This document shows, piece after piece, positions 1 through 12,970 of a stretch of 64,000 bases of DNA (within the stretch, counting starts at the first letter, position 1; each line of letters starts with the position of its first letter). The notes under the pieces were generated by a model. That model was not told the DNA's origin and did no database searches. It saw nothing but the letters and a program-made list of their open reading frames with translations. Where the stretch lies: positions 49,449,501 to 49,513,500 of the forward strand of contig JANCRA010000001.1 of the NCBI GenBank assembly GCA_024362935.1, in the 5' to 3' direction. The DNA is from Setophaga petechia (Eukaryota; Chordata; Aves; Passeriformes; Parulidae). Position numbers and translations under genes: made by a program.

Positions 1-2690
1 TGAGGGCCTGCAGTACTGGGAAAATTTTTTCTTTAATTATTAAAACAGTTTTTGTGGCCCTATTTATTTGGAGAGACTCACCACTTGGAATCCCTATACA
101 CATAATCAACACATAGCAATTAAAGCCATTGTTCAGGACATAGAGGATTTGAACCCAGTTTTCTTCTTTACTTAACAACACCACCTCATGTGACCCTGGA
201 TTATTCTGGGTAGTGAAGCCCCAGTCTGCCTCTCTGACCATTTCACTTTGCATAGGCTGCTCAAACACGTAATGGAACAGGGGCTGTAACCCAGGGGTCC
301 AGCAGCCTGCTCTTCTCCCATCAGACACTTTGTCCTTCTGATTATGAGAGACATAAGTTGAAATCCTCTAAGGCAGAAAAGAATTTGTGCCTCCTATATC
401 CTGACTGTGTGCACAAATCACTCAGCTATCATGTAAAAACAAGAAATACCCTATTTCAGAAATTCTGCCTATCTAGACTCTCATCTTTCTTGCTACTACT
501 TAGAACAACTTCAGACAAACCATTATGCTTTGGATACAGAAGATACCTCTGGCCTATTGGATTTTTTTTTTTCTTATTTCATTCTTTTAATATCTTCTTT
601 TCAGCAAACCATGAAGTCTATTTGCACACAGGCATGAAATCCCACATTATCCAGGCAGTCTTCAGTAGGCTGCTGAGAAGATCTGTGGAACATATAACCA
701 GCAAGCATCTTAAAGGAAAGGAAGCACGATTGTGTCTCTCTGAAATCCATGCTCAAAACCCAACAGATAGACAATCTTCAAATCCAGCAGTATAGAGATT
801 CCTATGGTGATATTTTACATAGATTTTGAAAGACAGATGTGCATTATTTAATTTATTTAGTTTAGGGTAGGTAACAATATAAAGTCTAAGTAAACACAAC
901 AGAATTTTATGTTTAACAGTATTTGGCCATTTTGTAGATTGCCAGAGAGATTATATCTCTCCTCTTTAAGGATTATATCTCAAAATACAACACTTCACTC
1001 CTTTTCTTCCAACACTAAAAAGCCTCTTACAGAAACTAGGCACACCTCATACTGCACTAATTAGGAAAAAAAGTGTATATATGAAAAACCTCATTTTAGG
1101 TAGTTACAGGAATCTATTGCATGCTTCCTCTAAATCTGCTGTGCTTTTATCCCTTGCTGAACTGAAATTTCTTGGCTTCTGCATTTTATGAGATGGACAT
1201 GCTTTTAAGCAGGGACCACAATGAGCACACATAGCTTTATTAATGAGACCGTGATAACAGATACTGAACTTAGAGTTGCATGGGAGACAGTTTACCTCAC
1301 CTACATCTTTGAGATTTCAGTAATTTCTATCGCTTTGCATCTGAACAACACCAATACAGCTAAAAGATTTGCTGTCAAAAACATTAAAACCACAAAAAAC
1401 TTCAAATCTTCTCTATATTTACTGAAAGAGTGCAGAAGAAGAAAAAAGCTAAAAGGATCAGTAAGTATGTATTCTTCTAGACTGAAAATGCTGCAATAAT
1501 GAAAGACTGAACCAGGGTCATCCTGCAAAAAGCTAGAAAAAATATTCATGGCACTCATCTAAGATGAGGGTAAAGGAAAAAGTCCCTGAAAATATAAACA
1601 GAAAACCAAATATTTTATATCATTTCAACATGTTAGCCTGCCAGGTTATTTTGGGGCAAAAAGAATCCATTGTAGGCCTGCACAATTTTAAAATAACCTC
1701 TGCTGGAGCATCCACAATAGCTCAGTTTTCACATATAATGTAAAACCAGCATGATTTCCATTGGCAATAATTAATTCCTTCTAAGTGGATAAACTGGGGC
1801 AATTTCAAAGCTAGCATAAGCAAATGGAGCTGCACACTGCTATGGAATTGTTCAAAAAAATCCACTGTGCTTTCATTTGCTCTCCTTTTCCTTGGTACCA
1901 TCTTTCCTGGGGGAAAGCTGCCTTATCCAATTACACTAACTAGGATGATAAGAGAACTAGTAAACCTACCTGATAGTACTGCTCTGTATCAACTGGGATA
2001 TACTGCTCTGTACTTTGAGGTTAAGTAAAGCACTGTGTAGCATCAGGAGAATCATATTAGATTGCTGGAGGTAAAACTGCTTCTAATCCTAACACAGAGG
2101 CTTCATCACTCCTGGTTATCCCTCAGGAAGCAGGGGATAATAACATCATGGTTGCTTTTCTCCTCACTTACTACACTCAGGCCGTTTCAGGTTGCTGAGT
2201 CATTGAATAAGATCTAACCCTTCAGATCATCCTTAAACTGTCACATTTAATTACACCTTTCTTGTCACCTCACTTCTTTGTCATCCTTCTCTCATCAAAA
2301 GCAAGCCTAGACACTGAACCTCAGAACAGCACCTTTTTTTTCCTGCTTCCAAAACAAACCCTGGCACAAGGAATATTTTTACTTCTAAGTGGTTTGGGCA
2401 TGCCCCTAATCTAAATGCCTTTACTAAAAAAAACTCACAAAAAGAATCAGAAATCCATCTTGATTTTAGTTTTTTTATAATGATTGCTTAAATGTCTGCA
2501 AGGTATTGGCACACTTACTGCTTCATAACATCTCTATCAAGAACTTATAAAGGGAATGTTTGTTAAAAACCCACAGATCTAAACAACTTCAGCAGGTTGA
2601 GAGAAATAGAGATAAGAAAAATCAGAGCAGGGAAGAAAATGTTAATTCATTTTTTTTCCCCACTCCCTCTGGCATTTGTTGAGAGGCTTT
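1..2690. other. Unique AT-rich non-coding sequence, nothing recognised
   Basis: This stretch has no recognisable gene, RNA gene or transposable element. Its open frames, including one of 145 codons at 358-795, carry no known domain; the latter includes a run of phenylalanines translated from a T-rich tract at about 551-590. Base use is AT-rich and CpG is scarce, as in vertebrate intergenic or intronic DNA. Confidence 0.6.
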
Positions 2691-3150
2691 AGAGGAATCA
2701 ATATTTTCAGATTTATAAGGAAAGCAAGCAGGGGGCCCCAAATTTCATGGCCTTTACAGAAGCAGACTTCCTGTTAGCTCCACAAAGGAAATGTCAGATC
2801 ATGATGACAGCCCCCATCAGCAGCTACCCGAGAGCCATCACGTCGGCTAAATAGCCTGGAATAGGGGATCTGTGCGAATCATCAGCTGGAAAGTGCTAAG
2901 AAGCTGTCAAAAAAACAACCCCAAACCGAAAACACATACACAAGACACTGTGTTGCTTTAGCCAGCAGTGAATAGAGAAATAGGTCTTCTAGTTATAAAT
3001 TATTTTTGGTACCACAGAGAAGTGATGTGCCAAGGCTTTCTCTCTAGATAACATCCCCCTGCAGAGCCAACAGCGGCAGTGACTGCTCTTGCTCACTCAC
3101 TGGCTGTGAGGTGGCTGGCCATGACGTGCCAAACCTGACTTCAGGAGCAA
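2691..3150. promoter_or_regulatory. Candidate conserved non-coding block (low confidence)
   Basis: This block is richer in G+C than its surroundings and keeps several CpG dinucleotides, for example in the ACGTCGGC and GTGCGAATC stretches near 2840-2880 and in CAGCGGCAG near 3072. No long frame crosses it and it resembles no repeat I know. Retained CpGs in otherwise CpG-depleted sequence are typical of constrained enhancers, but also of recent insertions. The conservation is inferred from texture only; no alignment was possible. Confidence 0.25.
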
Positions 3151-3228
3151 AAGCTTCTCTGTAGGAAACAGTGACTGATGTTTGACCACAAACACCAGAG
3201 TAGCCTTCTCAGGGAGAAAGCTAAGAGC

Positions 3229-3261
3229 TTTAAGGGATGCAGAAATACTGCATCCCTTAAA
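3229..3261. repeat. Perfect 14-bp inverted repeat with 5-nt loop
   Basis: The left arm, TTTAAGGGATGCAG at 3229-3242, is the exact reverse complement of 3248-3261, with the loop AAATA between them. It would fold into a short perfect hairpin. The arms are shorter than a usual pre-miRNA stem. The arms and loop are read directly; any function is unknown. Confidence 0.85.
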
Positions 3262-4418
3262 AAAATAATCCGAAAACTGTGTTGATTTTTAGCATAAAAG
3301 AGGGGGAAAAACAAACTGAGAACAAAATTCATGTAAATGCTTATTAGTTACAAATGCTCTATTAGATCATCTGGGCAAAACCCACAAAACAGCAACTCGT
3401 GAGAATGGTAGTTGGCCTGAGTGCAGGCCAATCAATCCATTATAATTTAAGTGCAAGCTGCTCTGGTTGAAGCATTAGTTTCATACTACATCCCATTTGC
3501 CAGCTTGGGGCAGGGGGGACTGTTGGAACCAGAGATCTCCAGGACTGGGGCTTGGCAATGACTTGCAGATATCAGGGAGAACCTTGTTCATCATCTGCAA
3601 TGATTTGTCAAAATGTCCCACTTTTACAGCACAAGAGAAATGTTCACTTCTCAGAACAAGTGATTTCCTAGAAGAAGGGGTATCTAGATTATATATTCTC
3701 ATAACATCTAGGCTATAAGAAATGAAATTTTTAAAATATGCTGCCAGCCAAGACATACTAGCTCTCATGAAAATGCATCTCTCAAACAGCCCACCACACC
3801 CACCAAGATGTGACAAAATGTAATAGATTCCTTGCCAGAATGACAGACAAATAGCTTTCATTTAAAAACAGATTTTGGGGATGGGGGAGGGGAGTTGAGA
3901 GGAATATAACCAAGTAAACATACATATTATCAAAAAAATTCACAAAAACCAAAGTGCAGAAGGAATCATCCCCATGTCCAGAACAAGATGGCAGTAAATC
4001 CTGCATTCATTAACAGCCAGCTTATGGCTTGCCAACTACCTGAACTTTTTCCAAATGCTTTAGCTAGCTCAAATTTGACTGCAGTCCATTTTGGCCACAA
4101 ATTTAAAAATATGTCCTTCCGTTCATGTATATTGCAATCATTTTGTAAGTGCTTGAGCCAGGCATTACAATTACAACATGCATTACTCAAGCATTTATGT
4201 GCTCTATTTGGTTATTTTTATCACATTCATGCATGCAAGTGTACATCTCAAATAATTCAGACCACATCAATTTCAATTCATTAAAAACACAGAAAACCTC
4301 TTTGTTCGCTCCAGAAATTAGTACACTAAGAGATTCCTTATCCAGCAATGGAAAACATTTATTGAAATGCCTTATTTTTTAAGGCAATCTGTGCTTTTTC
4401 TTTAGCTTAACTGGCAGG
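3262..4418. other. Unique non-coding sequence, nothing recognised
   Basis: No repeat or gene is recognised. A 126-codon frame on the minus strand at 3481-3861 has no known domain and no convincing splice or promoter context, so I treat it as a chance frame. Confidence 0.5.
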
Positions 4419-4655
4419 CACAGAATCACAGAATGGGTCAGGTTGGAAGGCATCACAGTGTGTCATCTGGTCCAAACTCCCTGCTCAAGCAGGGCCACCC
4501 TGCACGGAGCACATGGCACAGGATTGCATCCAGACGGTTCTTGAATATGTCCAGGGAGGGAGAATCCATAACTTCTCTGGGCAATCTGTTCCACTGCTCA
4601 GTCACTATTTACCACAGCTCACTGGCAGTAAACATTCATGTTCATCATGTGTATT
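4419..4655 (-). mobile_element. CR1 non-LTR retrotransposon, 3' end fragment
   Basis: Read on the plus strand this begins CACAGAATCACAGAATGGG, the reverse complement of the characteristic CR1 3' end, followed by the diagnostic CTGCTCAAGCAGGG block and the GGGCAATCTGTTCCA block. The element therefore lies on the minus strand with its 3' terminus at 4419. CR1 elements move by target-primed reverse transcription and are usually 5'-truncated, as here. Many substitutions relative to the family pattern show an old, inactive copy. The 3' tail is clear; the 5' limit is approximate because similarity fades near 4650. Confidence 0.92.
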
Positions 4656-5086
4656 GTAACAAATCTCACTTAAACTGAATTCTGACATTTTCTACTAGAA
4701 ATTCTCAGCTCACCACAGATCTCTTCCACACCACTAATGAGTTTCAGCAGTGAAAAATTATATTCTGTACAGTTTTTTTCTCACTCATCTTCTCAATATC
4801 TATTTTCTTCAGTATTTCCTGCTGAGTACCCTTTTAAAGTTTAAATCCTCTTTTGACATAATAGACAGCCAAGCATTTCAATAAAAAAAGACCAACAACA
4901 TGAAATCTTCCAGGATCAAACCCCCAAACACTACTGAAGAAGGGAAAGAGACATTAAATAGGTGGTTGCCTACAACAAATCAAGTTATCTTAGCTTAAAG
5001 ACTTGGGTAGTTAATGTTAAAGACAGATTCAACCCATAAGCAATTTTTAACAGGAAGTGTTTCTGGAACTGAACCATCCTCTTGAC
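4656..5086. other. Sequence between two CR1 pieces, possibly degraded CR1
   Basis: No clear CR1 match can be followed here. It is either highly diverged CR1, an insertion that split one element, or unrelated sequence separating two insertions. Confidence 0.4.
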
Positions 5087-5172
5087 ACTTCAGCCTTTCC
5101 TTGTTAGAGAAATGCTCCAGTCCCCTCATCATCTTTGTTGCCCGTCTACTGGACCCACTCCAGGGGCTCCAC
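5087..5172 (-). mobile_element. CR1 fragment, ORF2 C-terminal coding remnant
   Basis: The minus-strand translation contains RRATKMMRGLEHFSNKERLK, which matches the conserved C-terminal stretch of CR1 ORF2 (reverse-transcriptase polyprotein). The frame is decayed and non-functional. It has the same orientation as the CR1 3' end at 4419-4655 and lies on the expected 5' side of it. The two could be one insertion whose middle has diverged or been interrupted, because their separation is larger than the usual distance between this motif and the CR1 3' end. Confidence 0.8.
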
Positions 5173-6241
5173 GTACCAGAACTCACAAATACCTGTTAGC
5201 CATGACCACACTATTAAACAGCCACAACTCTCTTCACCCATATGAACTTACCAATAACCAGCTCTTCCTTTGAACAAACAGTGCTTACCAAATACAGAGT
5301 AGGCCAGAAACACACAAAAGACTGTCAGCAGCATCTAACTTGGTGCAAAGTATGGGTACAAAGTCCTGAATTTCCCTTCTTCTGTGTGGATATTCACAGG
5401 CTGCCTCTCTGCATAACCAACTAATTCTCCACAGGTACTTGATTCAGAAGGAGAACTGTCCCACTTTCCTGGTGTCACTTCAGTTTGATCCATGGCACAT
5501 GTGGCTATCAAAGTGGCTACAATCTGCAAGTACTTTGCACTGCAAAGTATTTGGTTAGACTCAATAGACAAAAGCAGATAGAAATTGGACAAAGCAGCTG
5601 TTTAGAGTCACGTTTCTAGCTTTGGGTGTGACAAATCCTGTAACACTTCAGCAATTACAAATATATTATCTAGCTGTATTATTGCATGTTGCAATGTTTT
5701 ACAATTGTTTAACTTAACAGTCATTAATGATATATAAACAGATCAAGTGTCATGAAAAATGCAGCACTTCAAGATCCATAGAGAAAACTTATTCTACTGA
5801 AGGCAATGGCTCTTTCCTTCTTTTATAAATCCTATTCCTATCAACAGCCTCCCCCTTTTTTGTTGCATTACTGTCAGATTCTATTTGTAAAGTCTTATTT
5901 TAGTAGAAGGAATGCAAAAAAAATCATGGTTACTTATTCCAAAGTATATCTGAAATGCCAAATTATGTATTCTGTTTCAGCGGCATCACAAATTGGACTA
6001 ATTGCCCATCAATAATTAAGGGTGGAAGAGGAGACTACAATATTTTCTGAATCTCAGTGGTGGCATTTTCCTCTTCACATGGGTAATAAACATAGTATAC
6101 ACTTGACATGTGCTATACAGAAGTTTGTGATTATTGATAAAAACAATATGGTACACAATAAAACAGAGGATGACAGCCATGATCAGAGCAGCCCTATGAA
6201 ACGTCAAGTCAGGTCTGAAAAGCCCAAGACAGCAGACTCAA
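5173..6241. other. Unique non-coding sequence, nothing recognised
   Basis: AT-rich single-copy sequence. It carries only short open frames without domains and no recognised repeat. Confidence 0.55.
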
Positions 6242-6376
6242 AGAATCAGTTAGGCTGGGAAAGACCTCCAAGATCTTCAAGCCCAGGCTTTGACTGATCA
6301 CCACGTTGTCAACCAGACCACGGCACTGAGTGCCACATCCAGTTGTTTCTTGAACACTGCCAGGAATGATGACTCC
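6242..6376 (-). mobile_element. CR1 retrotransposon fragment near the 3' end
   Basis: The plus strand reads AGAATCAGTTAGGCTGGGAA, then AAGATCTTCAAGCCCA, GAGTGCCACATCCA and TTCTTGAACACTGCCAGG. These match, in order, the reverse complement of another CR1 subfamily's 3' region (commonly AGAATCATTAAGGTTGG... then AAGTGCCACATCCA...). The element is on the minus strand and truncated at about 6376, where similarity stops just after GATGACTCC. It is a different subfamily type from the copy at 4419. Confidence 0.85.
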
Positions 6377-9300
6377 TGATGTCTTAACATAATGCAAATC
6401 TTTCACTTAAATACAGTTTTAGATTGAATTCTTTACACTGAAGAACAATATTCTTCCCTATAATGAAAAACCTATTTTGACAAGCTATGAAATATAAGAA
6501 GTTCACAGGGATGTTGCCAATCATTCCAATACTTCTTGAAACAGTAATTCACCTATTTAATAAAAATTTCTAAAATTTTGCCATCATTTTCCATCTCTGT
6601 TTCCTTCCCTCCTCCTCCTTCTACTTTTTTAATTAAAGCTCCTAAGGAACACTTATTGAAAGGTCTTTTATCCTCTTATTGCTTTTTTAATTCTTTACCT
6701 CAGTCCTTTTATACTCCTCCTTAATCATGAATGCAAATAAAATTCAAAGTGTAATCAGCAGCTGCCTAAGGAGAGCACAGAGCTCTGTTGCCATGGGAAC
6801 AGACAAGTCAGTCCTTGACCAGTGGAGGAATCATACCTACCCTTCTGCCTCATTCCATGTTCCATCCCTCACCCCTTTTGGCCTCCAACCACACTTGCTT
6901 CCCTGGAAGATGCAATATCTGACAACAAATATTCTTCTTTTTTCTAACAACAAATGATCACCAACACAAAGTTCTTTTACATGCAAAACCAACCAGCAGC
7001 ACTGGTTTAAGCACTGGTCCCCCCCACCCAGCATCATCCTAGGGCTCACGACTCCTTTTCTACCCTGGGTTGATTTGCCAAAGTACATCATCAATTACAT
7101 CAACAGCTCCCATAATTTTAGGTGCAGCAAGCAGCTAGTCATGCTGCCAAAGTAACAGAGCACTTGATTTTACTCCAGTTATTAACAGGAGATGAAAGTA
7201 GACTGACAATCCTGCAACATTATAAGGAAAAAGTTTACAATTTGAGATACTTCCTGCTACAAGACACCTCAGCACCTAGACCTTCTACATAATTACTATT
7301 TCTTACTAAAGAGCTCTCAGTGGTGCTGGATCACTACAAGAAAAATAATATATCCAACCACCCATGTATTATATTTCCTATGTATATGACTTTGAGGACA
7401 ACTCTTCTAACATCCTGCACTTCACGCTGCTCACTGCTTTGCTGAGGTTCTTGCCATACTTTGACACCTTGTCAACGTAAATAGCTCAGCCAAGTGTTTC
7501 CAAGAGAGGGATAAAAATGTCACTGGATTGTTACTGAAAATCTCCAGACATGGTTGGTTAAGATCCACTTCAAATAAAGTGCAAATATCTGAAGTGGAAG
7601 GATCTGATAATGATGGCCAGTTTTGTCTTATTTCTACATTCTTCATCACAGCTGGAGCTTTTGCCCAGCATTTGATAAACGTCTGACTCTCCTATTGTTT
7701 TTTGGCAAGAGCACTGGAACTCAACAAATTGCAAATATGCTTGAGACATCCAGCACTAATTAAACTTTTCAATAAATAAAGGGGAAAAACTTTAATCTTA
7801 TGAACTCAGAGAGAATCCTCAGGGGACAGCTGTTGTTGCAACTGGATATTTATAGCACATGGATATTTCAACTCAGACACACATATATAGATACATACAT
7901 ATATTCAAGAAAGCAAATGAAAACAAAATAATAACTAGAAAAACAGTAATTTCCTTTTGTTAACCTTTATCTAGAAACTACATTAAATGGCAAAAGTCTA
8001 AAATTTCCTCCTTACTTAAGACTTGGTTAATTGCACTTTTACCCCTTGGCACTTGTGCCAAGTCACAATGTGCCTTCATTAAAAGCAATAATAAAATGTC
8101 CCAATTAGGCCACAGCCACCTCCATTCACTCTCATTATACCAAATCAGTCTCATCAGAGATGTCCCAACTCCAGTCAGTCTGTTCTAATGAAACTAAAGA
8201 AAATCACACAGGATGCCTCCGCATACCTTTAGGAGAAGGGAAATCTGAAATACACCATGTTCCCTTGCTGAGTGAATTTCATTCTGAGACATTCTCAGTT
8301 ATATCCCTGGGAACAGAGAGAACCATAGAGAGAACCAACTAGCTCCTTCTTCTTAAACTGAGGTCTGGCAATTAATTGTACACGAGTCCTTTCCTGTAAT
8401 ATCTTTATTCCTCCTTCAATTATTTGAAAGATGAGTACAAAAGAGAGCACACTTGTGAGAGGAAGACAAAAAGGCAAGTCCTTGGACATGTTTTCTATCA
8501 CTTTCTATAATTAACTGTGCCCCATTAGAAAGGCCCTTCTGTATAAGCAAACCTTGACACACACAAAAGTGTTTGCTAAACATTGGCTGCACAAGGCCAA
8601 TGAAGCATAACATAGATCTGTGTTGTGGTTATAGGCAGTAGCTTTTCCAGCCACTAGAAATTCAGTTTGTGTTTTGAAACCTCCACCACAGCAAGAAGGC
8701 TTCAAAAGTTTATTTTGAATGTTTATCCTATATTCTGCAAAGAAGACCACAGGGAAATTGTAACTAGGAGAACCTAATCAAAACAGGAGATAAATGAAAA
8801 ATAAAAAGCTAGAAAAAATAAAACTGATCTGTGAAGAAATTGTTCTGACACTCTATTAGAATGACACTTGTTTTGGTACAGTGTCTTCCTGTCTTTATGC
8901 CAGATGCTTACTCCAAATGAAAGTATCATGCATTGGTATAAGACTTCACGTAAATATGAGCAACACTCCAATATAATCTAGAAGATTCATCTAACATTGC
9001 CATCTCTTGTGGGCAGCCATTGTCTTGATTAAGCAAGATACATAGTAATAAAAAAAATTAAAGAAAGTCAATTAAAGGGAATGACAGTAAAAGATAACCT
9101 GGGGGAAAAAAAAGGAATGAATGGGAATTATATACAGTGTATAACTTCATTCTTAAATTCTCTGATTAGGTATGATCCTCTAATGAAGGAAGCACAGAAT
9201 ATCATTAGATAGAAAGGACACCTTGATGTGGTCAGGTTTCCTGTTTTCTGGCAGGGTGGTGGTGAAAGGAAAAAGGTGAAATAACCTGAAAACACATTTC

Positions 9301-10590
9301 ATCTTCCAGGTTTTATTTAAAAACAGTAATGCATCACCCTCTCTATACATATCTGTTTTGTTCAGACAGGGTGAAGCTGTAAAGTCCAAACTCTATTAAC
9401 ATTTTCAAAAAAAACAATAAATCCACCTATCTCAGGACAACTGGTAATCACAAAATAAATGAGGTCACTCTGCCCTTCTCTTACAGCCTATGATTCTTTT
9501 ATATCTAGAACATTAACCATGATAAAACATGATGTCTGTACCTACCATTATGCCAACATGGCCTCTGGAAGGCTTATGTGGTTTTTTTACCTCTTACTAT
9601 TTACTATGCTGTGTATTTATAATTCATGTACTTTAATTACACTAATATATTTTAACTGAAGGTTGTTATTGCTGCTCTTTTTTTTTTTTTAACTCTCACT
9701 CCTACTTAATTCATTATTTCAAAGCCAAACCCAGATGCTCTTATCTGTCTCCTAGGTATCAAATTTTAAATCAGGTTTGCTTGCACTCAGTCCAAGCCTC
9801 TGTTAGCATTGTACATTCCACGCTCTTGTGAGCACGACGTGTAGTGAACATCCAGCTCTTGCCACGTCTTTTACCATCCTGATGCTGAACATTCCCTGAA
9901 ACCAGCCTTGTGGGAGCACCCTGAAGGTTCCTACATTGCAAGGAAGCTCATGAGAAGCACACCACACAATGCCTGCTGGGAAGCACCTGCATTTGCATGA
10001 CAAACCCCAGCAATTTACTCATTCTCTGTGTACACACTACCTAGAAATGAAACTCTTTGCAGTGGGTTGAATCTCAATCCCATTTCCAATCCCATCAGTC
10101 TGAGTCAAAGACAAGCTCTTGGGTTGTTTCTTGGTTTGACATTGGATGTTTTCATTTGAAGGACTGATTTAGTCTTCCTCCAGAAGTCTAACTCACATGT
10201 CTGTTATCTACTGGATGGAGCTAATAAAAAGCAAAGTTCCATGTGTAGAATAATAACCCTCTTTTTATTGTCTACTTGCACACGACAGATGTGAAAGCTG
10301 CATCGTTCTGTTCCCTTTAGTATTTTCATGAGTTCTGAAAACTTAAAATAGATATGTAGTTCTGCTTTCAGAATAAATCTCTGTTTTTAATTTCTACTAG
10401 GACTGTGCTATGGCACAGGACTCTTAGAAATATCTCCAAAACATTGAATGTGTCTCAAAGTAAGCCACAAAAAAAAAAAGAATAATTTGCTTTCTCTGCA
10501 TTGGAATGGCTATGAGGTGAATGAAGAAAAATTATCCCATGCTTTTTTTTTTTAGGTTAACAGCACTGTGCTCTTTGAAGGTAGATTCAG
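6377..10590. other. Unique non-coding sequence with minor simple repeats
   Basis: No gene or transposon is recognised. It contains a short (CA/TA)-rich stretch at about 7876-7905, a perfect 8-bp palindrome at 8045-8062 and a T run at 9678-9690. All open frames are under 90 codons and lack recognisable domains. Confidence 0.55.
8045..8062. repeat. Palindrome with NFI-like half sites
   Basis: The sequence CTTGGCACTTGTGCCAAG is a perfect inverted repeat (8-bp arms, 2-nt centre). It contains TTGGC and GCCAA half sites, the pattern bound by nuclear factor I, but with a 6-bp spacer instead of the usual 5. Binding is inference only. Confidence 0.4.
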
Positions 10591-10790
10591 CTCAGTTAAA
10601 TCTCACAAATGTTTTTCGCCATTTTGTTTTAAGAGAGCCCTCTGCTTTGCCCCATAAAATCTGAGCAGAAAAATCCTCCATCTTGCATCAGAATGTGAGC
10701 CAGGCTGCGAAGAATAAACTGTTCAAAATGAAGTCAGAATGTAATAATGACACAATCGCCTGAGTAACATATCAAGTTATCTCACCCTTG
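10591..10790. promoter_or_regulatory. Candidate conserved non-coding block (low confidence)
   Basis: This block has a higher-complexity texture than its neighbours, retained CpGs (TTTTTCGCCATTTTG, GGCTGCGAAG, CAATCGCCTGAG) and no long open frame. It resembles no known repeat. Distal enhancers in gene-poor vertebrate regions often look like this. Conservation is inferred and untested. Confidence 0.25.
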
Positions 10791-12837
10791 TTATACCTCT
10801 TCAATTTTTACTTCTGAAACAATTTTGCTTTCCCTGCCAGTACCAAAATAAGCCAGTTATTCTTTTACTCTAATGGCCTTCAATTTTTCTCTTGAAATAA
10901 AATGTCACTTTAAAAGCAAAGACCAGTTTGATGAAAAATTATGTTGTTCTATTTTTCATTTCTGATCAAGCATGTCTCTTCAATGTCAACATGAAATTAT
11001 CTTCATCCTCCAGAAGCAATCTGCATTGAATGAATTGTTTTAAAAAGAATGTATCTATTGTTCTGACTGTGAAAAGGAGGATGGTACAGTACTCAATTTT
11101 GACTGCAAAAGAGTAGTATTGCAAGGTACTGCAATATTTTACTTAATAAATACTTGGGATATTGCTTCAGGCACCAAAAAGCTGATTGCAAGGTCAAATT
11201 GAAAAAGCCCAAACAAATATGCAAACCAGAAACAAAATTTCACACACCAAACACTCAACTTCAAATCTGCATTTGGCAACTACTTAATTGACTGATTCAC
11301 AAAAAATTGTACTTTTCATTTCTCTCTTATGGCTGAAAGCTGCTTCAGTGTCAGACATCATTTCCCTTTTCTCCTTCTCCAGAATTAAATGGGATGAAAA
11401 TATATTGCACTCTCTGTGACTAAGAGAGCTCATAATAAACACAAGCCATAACAATGTTAGAATGCCTAGTAAAGCAGTATAGGGCTTCATTGCCATTTCT
11501 GGGAGTTCAGAGCTACAATAAGTACAGCCAATTGCAATGTAATCAGCCTAAGTAATTCCAGTAAAACAAGGCTAGTTCATTTAAATTAAGTTTTTTCTCA
11601 TCACTTTTTAGAGTCAGAGTTGGAATTATTTGATATAAAACTAGAGTCAGGGAAGACATCACTATCCTAAGTTAAATTTTGAGCATTTAAATGGCTTTTA
11701 TATACTCCACCATTATTGCTAGCATGTTTCATCTTGGGTTTTGATACCCTTAGAATTGAAAGCTCAAATCTATGTGGGGGAAAACTAAAGCAATTTATCT
11801 GTATCCAGTTTAATGTGCCTATAAAAACTGCTAATATTTTTCCATAGTGGTTACCTTTCTAGGTTTCTTTTTTATATGCTTCAGCTGTTCTCTTTAATAA
11901 CAAAGTTAGTCTGTTATTCAGGAAGCAATGCCTGAACATGAAATATTACAGACCAGATTGTTTTTAGGGTAGATAAAGTGTGGCACAGTAAAATAAAAAA
12001 TAAGTTGTAGTACTTTCCAATGTACTTTACAAGTACTTTCTTTCTTTCCAATAAAAGAAATTTATGACTCAAAACCACTCTTTGCAGATAAAGCTTCATT
12101 ACAGCTGTACTTGCTTTATTTTAACCGGAAATTAAAGCAGTATTTAAGCAATAAAAGTTTCATTATAAGTTAAAGTTAGAAAAGAACAAACCCCTAATGA
12201 CAAATGAAACACATCCAGCAAATACACACTCTCTTCCACCATCAGAAACATTTTAATTTTCATCTCATTAGTAAATCTTATTTTGCTTGAAAGATTTCTT
12301 GATGCATCTCCATTTCCCAAAAAGCCACATTTCAGAATAAGCAACTTCATAATCATGTTAATGGCCATTTCCATAGAAGGCAGGAATTTTATATCTCTCC
12401 ACTTAACACGGAAGCATACAAGTTACCAGGAACACACATAAAATAAATGTTATTTATAAGAAATTAAGACACACCAAAACAATCAAAGGACATGGAAGTA
12501 TTGTGAACTGCCACAGTGCCAGAGCCACTAACCAAACCGCAAAGGACAAAAGTAATTGTTTCACACCATGATGTAGAAAGAAATAATTTCTGATTCAAGG
12601 GAAAGAACTGGACCTGATCATCAGACACTGACTTCAATAACACTTTTGAACTGCTCAAACTTATTTAGTTTGTAGTTTTCTATGCAGTATTCCTGAGGTA
12701 GCAAAGCTTAAATGTACCTGTTAGGATGCTCTGCTGAATCAGGCCCCTTCAGCACTTACCAGCACTTAGACCACTGATCTATTAAATAAAAACAAGGCAT
12801 TTCAAGCTACAAAGACCTAAATGTTACCTGATATATT
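10791..12837. other. Unique non-coding sequence, nothing recognised
   Basis: AT-rich single-copy sequence with no recognised gene, RNA gene or repeat. Confidence 0.55.
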
Positions 12838-12970
12838 AAGAAAACCAAAACCAAAAGAAAAACAAGGAATAAACCCCAAACAACCAACCCCACACAACAA
12901 CAACCAACCAACAAAACAAAACCAAACTCCAAACCCCATAAAACTGAAAACAATGAAAGAAAAATGAAAG
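12838..12970. repeat. A/C-rich low-complexity tract
   Basis: For about 130 bases the plus strand is almost entirely A and C, built from irregular CAAAAC, CCAAC and ACAACA units. G and T are nearly absent. On the minus strand it translates to a leucine/valine/glycine-rich hydrophobic run that is a composition artefact and not a membrane protein. Confidence 0.8.
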
